Shown here piece by piece: positions 1-8,169 of a stretch of DNA of 25,287 nucleotides (positions are counted from its first letter, which is position 1; every line of letters starts with the position of its first letter). Position numbers and translations under genes: made by a program. The DNA is taken from NCBI GenBank assembly GCA_021295675.1, contig JAGWBY010000066.1, forward strand, positions 1 through 25,287, given 5' to 3'. Source of the stretch: Candidatus Latescibacterota bacterium (lineage in GTDB: Bacteria; Latescibacterota; UBA2968; UBA8231). A model generated the notes under the pieces. The model was not told where the DNA came from. It was given only the letters and a program-made list of their open reading frames with translations, and did not search any database.

Positions 1-2094
1 GGACGGCGTGCAGTTCGACCTCGCCACCGACCGCTACGAAGGGACGCTCATCTATTCGCGCTTGAGCAATCCAGGCGGCTCAACTACCGAAGACCAAGAA
101 GTACTACGCACCAACAACACCACGCTATTCGGCGGGCGCTTCGCCTACCAGCTCAGCGACGCCTTGCAATTGGGCCTGCACGCGGTCAACGCCCACCAGT
201 CGAACACGCTTTCGGACCGTCTAGTGGGCAACCCTTTTTCCGGCGCTTTGACCGTGGCCCAAAACAAGACCGTGTCGCTGATTCAGATCGTCCTGCGCGA
301 CGATTCTCCGGGCGACGGAACGGGCGGGGCCGCCTTCTTCCAAGCCGGCTCAGACGTGCTGATCACCTACGAGGACGGCACTGTCGATGCCGGCAAAGAC
401 ATCCAATTCGAGCCGGTCATCGAAGGCGGTTTTGTCCAGCAGGGCTATATCGCCGCCAACGGCCCGGAGGAGATCCGCCTGAGCTACGACTTTGACAGCC
501 CGGCCTTTGTCGATCGGGCCTCGTTTCCCAAAGAGGACATCGTCAAGGTCGAGTTCCGGCTGGTGCTGGGCAACGACTATCAGGTCTGGATGACGTCCGA
601 CCGCCAAGTCAACCGCGACGGAGAGGCCGTATTGCTGCTCATGGCCCAAGCCGACGGCAACGTGCAAGACATCACCAATTTGCAGACCGTCCGCCTCGAA
701 TACGGCCTGCCGACGGCGACCCACATCTTCGGCGGCAACATTGAACTGCGCGACTACAAGGGCTTTGACCTGTACGCCGAATACGACCTGAGCGTGAGCT
801 ATCGCAAGTACCCCAACGTCCTGCGCGACGAGCACCGCACTACATCCGGTATCGGCAGTCGCCGCCGGGCACCGGCTTGGATGGTGAACGCATCCAAAAA
901 GGCCGCTCCCTTCTTTGCCTTTGGCGAGGCGTACAGCATGGATCCGCTCTACAACACGCGGACCTTCGTCACCACGGGCACGGGAGAAATCGAATACGAC
1001 AGCGAGCGCGAGGGCATCGTCGAACTGGTCGAAGACAACGACGACCAAGACCGCTTTCCCGACACGGTGCGCTTCGACTGGCTCCAGGGCGATTCCCAAG
1101 TCTTTCCAGGCTGGGACCAAAACAACGACTTCGTACCCGATATCAACCAAAACGACAACTTCGTGCGCTCCAACGCCGTGCCCGACTACGAAGAGCCTTT
1201 CCTCCGCTTCCATTCCGACCATGAACAACAACTTCTGGATCGACCAATACGAAAACGACGAAGAGCCAGATTACCCCTACCGCCGCGACCACCGCGGATA
1301 CAATGTGTACGGCGGTGCCGACCTGACGCCGCGGCTCAAGGTGATGGTCGGCGCGCTGCGCGAGGAACTCATCTCATCGAACCAGCAAAACAAGAGCACC
1401 TACGCCCTCGTGACGTACGACAACAATTCCCCGCGCTTTGGGCGCTTGCGCTTTTTTGAAATGAGCAAATTGGTGGAGGACGACATCCCCAATCCTCTCT
1501 TGCAGTGGGCACCGGACAATACCCTGCGCGGCGGCGAGTTGACCAAGGTCGAAGATCCCTTGTTGGCCCGCGACACGTGGATCAACCAGCTCTTTGTGGG
1601 CCACAACTTGCAGTCGGCTTCCTATAAAGTGCAGACCAAACTCAACTACGTCCGCTTCCGCCAGCTAATGAGCGAGGCCCGAGCAGGATTTTTTCTTTGG
1701 AGTGATTAACAAGGCCAGCTACCGCTATGCCTTGGGCCGGCTGAGCTTGGAGCCGCGCTGGAAAAGCGAGTTTCGCAAGCAATCGCGTAGTCTCTTTGCC
1801 CTAGAGCATTCCACCAGCCTCTACGAGCTATTTTCGGCCGTCGTCGAAACTCGTCTCCTCAGAGCCACTCAGCTCCAAGCGGGCATCGAGTACCTGATTT
1901 TTAACGACTTCGACGTCGATGCCAACGACTTCAACTCCATTACCGGCGCGTTTCAGTTTACCAACCAGTCGCAGTACTTGGGTTACAGCCTCCACGCCCT
2001 AGCCGGGCTGCGCATCGAGCGCCAAGACTTCAAGGAGAGAGAGGCGCGGTACACGAGTCAGACCTTTATAACGATTTACGCGGGATTGGAATAG
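1..2094 (+). pseudogene. OMP1: outer-membrane beta-barrel-like protein, 5' partial, two frameshifts
   Basis: This is a paralog of the intact protein at 8170-10782; the window starts inside it, at about residue 162 of the paralog. Coding starts in the frame of base 2. It shifts by +1 near 1210 and again near 1690, and ends at the TAG at 2092-2094. Against the paralog the two shifts correspond to losses of 26 bp (after the codons for EEPFLRF) and 23 bp (before FFFGVIN). Apart from these it follows the paralog along its whole length with no extra stops. The acidic stretch VEDNDDQDRFPD and the later DQNNDFVPDINQND (about 1030-1160) resemble calcium-binding thrombospondin-type-3 repeats. The C-terminus alternates polar and hydrophobic residues like a barrel strand. 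It is probably an outer-membrane or surface protein of unknown substrate. The shifts may be real or assembly errors. Confidence 0.75.
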
Positions 2095-2097
2095 CGC

Positions 2098-4022
2098 GTG
2101 ATTTGGCGCAACGACAACTTCGCCGCAGCCGTCATCGGCATTGCGCTGGTGGCCCTTTGGCCGCGCCTGACCTACTTAGATGAGGTCGCGCAAAACCCCT
2201 TCTTGGAGGTGCCGACAACGGCGAGTATGCCCTATGTCGAAGCCGCTAGGGGGGAAGGGAAGGAAGCGGTTGCCAGCCCCTTGTACCCGTTTTTTTTGCG
2301 TGGCTTCGTCGCCGTCGGTCTGGCACCTCGCTACGTCCAAGTCCTGCTAGACGCGGCCAGTTGTGCGCTGTTGGCCCTAATCGGCTGCGCGATCTGGGGG
2401 CCGGGCACGGGACTCATCGCGGCTTTGTGCGTGGCCCTTTACGGACCGGCCATCTATTTCACTGGCTCCTTGCTGCCACCAGCCCTCGCGGTATTTCTGG
2501 TGCTCTTGCTGTTGGCGGCGCTGTTGTGGGCTGACCAGCAGAGCGATGGGAAGGCGTTTTTAGGAGTCGGAGTTTTGCTGGGGCTTTGTTTGCTGGCCGC
2601 ACCGCAAGTCGCGCTTTTCGCACCAGCCGTGCTGTGGTGGCTGTGGATCGGAGGAAAGCAGCGGGCGTGCTGGGCGTGTGCGCTGGGAACGGCTGGCGCG
2701 GTCGCACTGTGGTATTTTGGGGGCGTGACCACAAATGCCGGCGGCTCGCCCGACCTCCTCGTGCGCGGCGGGGAGCATTTGCCCGCGCTGGATATGTACC
2801 ACGCGCGCGGCGATTCAGGTGGAAATGGGGGTTTGCGTTTCCCTTCGGCTTGGTCTTGCCGCTCGCGCTACTAGGCGTGGGTTTTGCCTTGGCGACGCGG
2901 GAACGGGGTGCTTTGCTTGCCCTGCTGTTTGTCGCAACCAGCGCGGTCGGCACCGCGCTCTACGGTGCCCATGCCGAGACGCGCATGGTGCTGGTTCCCG
3001 TGCTCTTGCTCTTTGCAGTGAGCGGAATAGGGCAACTGGCGCAGTTGTCCTGGGCGTGGAGGGGGATCGCCGTGGTGGGATTGGTGCTAGTCGCGGGATT
3101 GGTCAACGCCAGTACGCCAGCCATGGACCGCGCGGCGCAAGCCTCGCAGCACCGCTATTTGGGTCGCGCCTATGCGGAGTTGGGCATGACGGCCACTGCA
3201 ATCGCCGCGTACGAACAGGCCTTAGCCTCGGGCAGCACCGACAAGGACGTATATTGGGCCTTGGCGGCGCTCTATGACGCGAGCGGCAAACCCGAGCGCG
3301 CACTCGGTATCAGCAAGGCATTCGTCGCACACTGGCCGGCCGACGAGCGCGGACAGCGGGCACTCGGCGATCGCTACATGTCGGTGGGCCGTCCTCAACA
3401 AGCGCACACAATCTACCAACAACTCGTCGCGGGCGGTGGGCAGGAGGCCCTACTCGGACGCTTGGGGGATGCACAACTGACGAGCGGCGCACTCGACGAG
3501 GCCATACAATCCTACGAGCGGCTGCTAACTGTTAGCCCAGATAGCAGCCGGGTGCGCTACCAACTGGCGCGCGCCTACGCTGCCAGCGGGCGGATGGAAG
3601 ACGCTGAACGAGCCTATCGCCAACTTTTAGACAGTCCGGCCTACGGCGTACGGGCGCGGGTGGAAGCGGCCGCACTCTTGCGGCACAACGGCCAGCTAGC
3701 AGCGGCCGAGCCGCTGCTTTCGCAGGTCTTGGCGCTAGCGCCAGACCACCGCGAGGGGCTGCTCCGGCTCGGTGAAGTCCTCTTAGATCAAGGACAGCCC
3801 GGCGAAGCCCTGCCCCATTGGCTGCGCCTCGCCGAACTAGAGCCTCACAACTGGCGGGTCCAAGGGCACTTGAGCAAGGCGTACAGCCAGTTGGGACGGG
3901 ACGCAGCGGCGCGAGACGCAGAAGCGCGTTACCAGCGAGAAAGGCAGCGCGCCCAACTACAGCAGCGAATCGAAGCGGAGCAGAAGGCATTGATGAAAAA
4001 AATTCTCGGGGAAAACTTATGA
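2098..4022 (+). pseudogene. Polytopic membrane protein (GT39-like) fused to TPR repeats, one frameshift
   Basis: The gene starts at GTG 2098, three bases after the OMP1 stop. The first part (about 235 residues, to about 2805) holds several hydrophobic segments and a SPLYPFFLRG motif like ArnT/PMT-type glycosyltransferases (GT39). Near 2805-2825 the frame changes from that of base 2098 to that of base 2586. From there a few more membrane segments (FPFGLVLPLALLG onwards) lead into a long soluble region of TPR-like repeats, for example RYLGRAYAELGMTATAIAAYEQAL, and a charged C-terminal helix. The new frame runs cleanly to TGA 4020-4022, overlapping the next start. The size of the lesion cannot be set without a homolog; it is a loss of length 1 mod 3, or an equivalent gain. 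Likely role: inner-membrane glycosyltransferase or assembly scaffold for the surface system. The family call rests on layout and a short motif only. Confidence 0.6.
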
Positions 4023-6085
4023 AGCACTTGCTTCTCATAGGTGCGATAGTGCTTTTGCACAGCGGCGCTTCGCAGGGGCGTCAAGTATTGCTCGTCGGCC
4101 AAGACGGTCAGATTAGCTGGGAGGGGGACGTGGAGGCCGGGACCGCAGTGCAAACCATTGAGCCGGAGTACCGCTCCACGTTGGATCCCAACATCACCGA
4201 AATCGGCGTCGCGCCGGTCAATCTCGTCGATTTCGCCAGCGCGGATTTTCCCGCTAGCATCCTGCCTCGCCGAGTGCAGGAGGGCCAAAACCTCGCCGCT
4301 GAAATCGCCGAGCGCGGTGGCACTATCCGCGCCCCGACCGTTTTCGACCTCGCCGAGTCCCAGCTCCAAAACATCCTCGAGCAGATCGTATCGCCCGACC
4401 CCACTGGCGGGGCCTTCGAGCGCAAGGGACGGGACGTGTTGGGCACTTTGCTCGTGCTCGATTTGGGCGCGCGCTTCGGCGTCAACCAAATTCGCTTCTT
4501 CCCGCGCAATACGGTCTTTCCGTCGCTATCGACGCCTTTTCAGGAGGATTTTCTCAAAAACTTCGAACTGCAAGTCAACGACGGCCAAGTGTTGACCGAG
4601 GCTGGCAACCCGATTTGGGAGACCTTTGCGGTGCGCACCAACAACACCGATCCGGTCGCCACCATTGAGATCGACCCGCCGCGCTTTTTGCGTTTCATCC
4701 GCCTGCGCGCTACTTCATCCATTCCCTTTGAGGTGGAGAAATTCCAAGTCTTCGGCGAAGGGTTCTTCCCCACCGTGCAATACATTTCGCCGCTCATCGA
4801 CATGGGCACCCCGGCCAATTGGGGACGCTTGCGCTGGCTAGAGGAGACCATTGGGCAGGCGAGCGCCGTGCAGATGAACATCCGCACCCGCAGCGGCAAC
4901 GACCCGTCGCCCTTCGCCTATACGCGCAAGCGAGTAGGGCGGCAAGACGCCGAGGAAATCACATCCTCAGTCGATAATCCCGACCAGCCACTTTTGCGCG
5001 ACGAGTACCTCGACCTGCCGGCCAAGGGAGGCCCCGCCGATGTGTGGGAACGCGGCCCGGTGCGCGACGACTTGGCCAATTGGAGTCCGTGGACCTCGCC
5101 CTACGATCCGGTTGCTGGCACGAGCAGCGAGGGCGCATTGGTCCTCTCGCCGGGGCCGCGCCGCTATTTCCAGTTTCGGGTTGACTTTCAGTCCGACGAT
5201 CTAGAGTCTGCCAAAATTCTGCGGCAGTTTTCCTTTGATTTCACCACGCCGCCGTTGGCCGATGTCCTCGTCGGCGAGATCTTTCCACGCGAGGTATCCG
5301 CAGCCGCGGACATTCCCTTTGTCTATGCCGTGCGCGCCGAGATGGAGAGCGGTGATTTGCAGGGCTTCGACGGATTCGAGCTAGTCACCGGCAGCCGAAT
5401 AGATCGCATTGAGCGGATTGAAATTATCGACGCGCAGGGCGAGTTCCTCCTAGCACACGACTTTGCGGTACAAGACGCAGTCGTCGACGAGGGCGACGTG
5501 GCCATTACCTCGATCTCGGAGCGCAGCTTTGCGGTGCGCTTCCCGAGGATGACAGCGCACAATGCCGTATTAAAGATCCACTTCGTCAGCCGCATCCTCT
5601 CGTACAGCACGGCTTTTGAGGGCCGGGGATTGCTGTTAGAGGAAGACGCTTTCCAGAGCGTCCAAGCCGGCGACGCCACCGCGCTAGACGAGGGCGACGT
5701 CTCGTTTAAGTCGGACACTATTGTCTTGAGCCCGGCCGTCAACAGCGGCAGCCTAGTGGGCAGCTTTGACCTCGCCGCGTCCGTTATCACGCCCAATGGC
5801 GATGGAATCAACGACGTCTTAGACATGGAATGCGAGGTCCTCGCAGTCGACGGCGGGCAGATTGTGGTCAATATATACGACCTAGGGGGCCGTCAGGTGC
5901 GTCACCTCTTCGACATTGAAGGGCAGAGCGGCGTTTACAGTTCGGAAAACCTGCCCCAACTGCAATGGGACGGGACCGACGATCAGGGTGAGAGCGTGGC
6001 TCCTGGCCTCTATCTAATCCAACTCAACATCAAGGGTGATGCGCGCACTAGCGCTAGTACGCGCACCGTCGGCGTGGCGTACTAG
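4019..6085 (+). CDS. Secreted protein, discoidin-like middle and FlgD-like C-terminal domain
   Basis: The 688-residue protein starts at ATG 4019, which overlaps the upstream stop as ATGA, so translation is probably coupled. A longer in-frame reading from 3818 would only run through the TPR gene. A signal peptide covers about residues 1-20 (MKHLLLIGAIVLLHSGASQG). Residues about 115-260 resemble an F5/8-type-C (discoidin) fold: VNQIRFFPRN, then FELQVNDG, then FIRLRA and VEKFQVFGEGF. The C-terminal 100 residues start with VITPNGDGINDVLDMEC, continue with VVNIYDLGGRQVRHL and end with GLYLIQLNIKG. This is the CHU_C/FlgD Ig-like layout that closes many exported proteins in Bacteroidetes-like and candidate-phylum genomes. 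It is a paralog of the next gene. Likely a surface carbohydrate-binding or structural protein; the substrate is unknown. Confidence 0.8.
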   Translation: MKHLLLIGAIVLLHSGASQGRQVLLVGQDGQISWEGDVEAGTAVQTIEPEYRSTLDPNITEIGVAPVNLVDFASADFPASILPRRVQEGQNLAAEIAERGGTIRAPTVFDLAESQLQNILEQIVSPDPTGGAFERKGRDVLGTLLVLDLGARFGVNQIRFFPRNTVFPSLSTPFQEDFLKNFELQVNDGQVLTEAGNPIWETFAVRTNNTDPVATIEIDPPRFLRFIRLRATSSIPFEVEKFQVFGEGFFPTVQYISPLIDMGTPANWGRLRWLEETIGQASAVQMNIRTRSGNDPSPFAYTRKRVGRQDAEEITSSVDNPDQPLLRDEYLDLPAKGGPADVWERGPVRDDLANWSPWTSPYDPVAGTSSEGALVLSPGPRRYFQFRVDFQSDDLESAKILRQFSFDFTTPPLADVLVGEIFPREVSAAADIPFVYAVRAEMESGDLQGFDGFELVTGSRIDRIERIEIIDAQGEFLLAHDFAVQDAVVDEGDVAITSISERSFAVRFPRMTAHNAVLKIHFVSRILSYSTAFEGRGLLLEEDAFQSVQAGDATALDEGDVSFKSDTIVLSPAVNSGSLVGSFDLAASVITPNGDGINDVLDMECEVLAVDGGQIVVNIYDLGGRQVRHLFDIEGQSGVYSSENLPQLQWDGTDDQGESVAPGLYLIQLNIKGDARTSASTRTVGVAY

Positions 6086-6139
6086 GATTTATGTGATTTT
6101 CCGCCCCACCGAGTGGGAAATTAAAAAGGAGTGAAGAGC

Positions 6140-8161
6140 ATGTTAGGGCGAAATCTATTGAGAGGCTTAAGTATCGCGGCTTGGTGCACCAGTGCGGTAT
6201 GGGGCCGGGCCGAGTTTCACATCGGCGGGCCGACGGGTACTTCTTGGCAGGGGCTGATCACCGACGAGCAGACCGAGTACGCCATCGTTGACGACCAAGG
6301 CGTGGTCTTGGGCACGCTTCCCATTGCCATCGGCGCGGAGGAAGCGGGCGTCGATACCATGATCGCCTACGACGACAACGCCATCCGGCCAATATGGGTC
6401 GATCCGTCCGTCAATCTCGCGCTGGACGTGAACTTGACCCCGCGCGGTGGCAACCTATACACCAGCGTTTCCACCGGCTATACCCGCGAGGCGGCCAAAG
6501 AAGTACAGGTAATGATCGACGGCGACCCGGAAACGGCGACCTTGCGCCAAGTCGATATCTCGCCGCGCTTAGCCGGCCTCAATATCGGCTACGTAAAAAA
6601 TACGGTCGTCAATCTCGGGGCCGAGATGCCGGTCAACCGCATTCGCTTCTATCCGCGCCCGGGCTTTGAGGAAAATTACTTGGCTTGGTACGAAATCGGC
6701 GTCGCCAACAACACCGCCCCCTTCATGGCTTCGCCGCAAGAGCGCGCACCGGGCAAGCGTTGGTACCAAGACATCAGCCGCTCGCTCACCTCGACCAACG
6801 ACCCAGAATTCGACATCCTAGAGCGCAACGTGGAAAACCTCGACCAAGTCGTGGATTTGCGCTTTCCCAAGCGCGACTTGCGCTGGGTCGCCATTCGCCC
6901 GATCAACCCCGAGCGCACCTGGGAGATCGCCGAAATGGAGGTGTATGGCCAAGGCTTCGTCACCAAGACCTCCTTTCGCACGGGTGTGCTGGACTTTGGC
7001 CGCCCGGTGGCTTGGAGCAAGATTCGCTGGCAAGGCGAGGTGCCCGAGGGCACTCGGCTCGTATTGCGCACGCGTACCGGTACCACACCACAGCCCAATT
7101 TATTTTGGAAAATCGGACGCACCGGCAACTTTGAGCGGGTGTCCAAAGACGAGTACACCACGACCTACCAAGTGGGCCGGTTCAGCCATATCCAAGCGAC
7201 GTACGACACGGACAACTGGAGCTTCTGGTCAACGCCTTACGACTTCGCGGCCGGGCTGCACAACCCAGAGGCTGAGGGGTGGGAGGACGGAGTACCCCTC
7301 CTTTCGCCAGGACCCAGTCGTTACTTGCAGCTAGAAGTGGTCATGTTTTCAGATGGGGACAAAGCGCCGCGCATAGACGAGATGTCCCTGCTATTTGCCG
7401 AAGATCCCGCGGCCCAAAGCGTCATCGCCGAAATCTGGCCAGTTGAAACCGAAAACTTCGAGCCGCAGACCTTCACCTATGTGGTGCGGCCCATGCTCGC
7501 AGAGGGCGACCGAGGCTTCGACCGGCTGGAGATCTTCACCCAAGTCCCGGCCATAGCCGTCCATTCGGTCGCAATCGATGGCCGGGAAATCATCGACGAC
7601 TTTCCACCCCAATTAGAGGAAGATAGAATCGTCATTAGCTTTGAGCCGTTTATCGCGCCGCGCGACAACGAGCGCCGCATCGAGGTTGTCTTCGACGCCA
7701 AGGTGCTGCGCTTTGGCGCAGAATTTACCGGTTGGGTGTACGACAGCACCGCGCCCGAGCTCAAGCAACAAGTTCGACCCGGCAACGCAACCTTCCGCTT
7801 TGCTGGCGACGTCCTATCAGTGCGCACGCCCGTCGGCGGTGAACTGGTGCGGAAGGTCACCGCGCATCCCGCGACGCTGACGCCCAATGGCGACGGGATC
7901 AACGACCAGACCATGATTTCGTACGATCTGCGCAATATCGGCGTGCCGCGCCAGATCGCCCTGCGGATTTTTGACCTGTCCGGCCGGCTGGTGCGCGAGG
8001 TGATTTCCACGCCAGCCGTCAGCGGCAGCTTTGCAGCGGTTTGGGATGGCCGTCGCACCGAGGGAGACTTAGTCGCTCCGGGCGTGTACCTCTACCAAGT
8101 CGATCTCACCACCGACAAGGGTCTCTCTGCAGCCGCAGGGACCATAGCTGTGGCCTACTGA
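6140..8161 (+). CDS. Secreted protein, discoidin-like middle and FlgD-like C-terminal domain (paralog)
   Basis: The 673-residue protein starts at ATG 6140, seven bases after the ribosome-binding site AGGAGT (6128-6133). The GTG at 6131 lies inside that site and is a poorer start. An N-terminal signal peptide ends near WGRA (about residue 24). Residues about 120-272 look discoidin-like: MIDGDPETATLRQVD at 125-139, VNRIRFYPRPG, and WEIAEMEVYGQGF. The C-terminus repeats the layout of the gene before: TLTPNGDGINDQTM, ALRIFDLSGRLVREV, AVWDGRRTEGDLVAPGVYLYQVDL. The two proteins align along their whole length, so this is an old duplication. A 54-bp gap separates it from the upstream gene and 8 bp from OMP2, consistent with one operon. 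Function as for its paralog. Confidence 0.8.
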   Translation: MLGRNLLRGLSIAAWCTSAVWGRAEFHIGGPTGTSWQGLITDEQTEYAIVDDQGVVLGTLPIAIGAEEAGVDTMIAYDDNAIRPIWVDPSVNLALDVNLTPRGGNLYTSVSTGYTREAAKEVQVMIDGDPETATLRQVDISPRLAGLNIGYVKNTVVNLGAEMPVNRIRFYPRPGFEENYLAWYEIGVANNTAPFMASPQERAPGKRWYQDISRSLTSTNDPEFDILERNVENLDQVVDLRFPKRDLRWVAIRPINPERTWEIAEMEVYGQGFVTKTSFRTGVLDFGRPVAWSKIRWQGEVPEGTRLVLRTRTGTTPQPNLFWKIGRTGNFERVSKDEYTTTYQVGRFSHIQATYDTDNWSFWSTPYDFAAGLHNPEAEGWEDGVPLLSPGPSRYLQLEVVMFSDGDKAPRIDEMSLLFAEDPAAQSVIAEIWPVETENFEPQTFTYVVRPMLAEGDRGFDRLEIFTQVPAIAVHSVAIDGREIIDDFPPQLEEDRIVISFEPFIAPRDNERRIEVVFDAKVLRFGAEFTGWVYDSTAPELKQQVRPGNATFRFAGDVLSVRTPVGGELVRKVTAHPATLTPNGDGINDQTMISYDLRNIGVPRQIALRIFDLSGRLVREVISTPAVSGSFAAVWDGRRTEGDLVAPGVYLYQVDLTTDKGLSAAAGTIAVAY

Positions 8162-8169
8162 GCAAGCAA

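Noticed and set aside
350..1231. Long minus-strand open frame opposite OMP1 (and a similar one at 8941-9963 opposite OMP2)
   Set aside because: Both lie wholly inside barrel-protein genes, show low-complexity valine-rich translation typical of antisense to GC-rich coding sequence, and have no start signal or recognised family.
2586..2800. N-terminal part of the frame that later encodes the TPR region
   Set aside because: Before about 2805 its translation is arginine-rich noise while the other frame encodes membrane segments, so the frame is real only after the shift.
6105..6117. Small hairpin CCCAC-CGA-GTGGG between the two FlgD-tailed genes
   Set aside because: The stem is only five pairs with no T-tract and the downstream gene has its own good ribosome-binding site, so a terminator is not supported.
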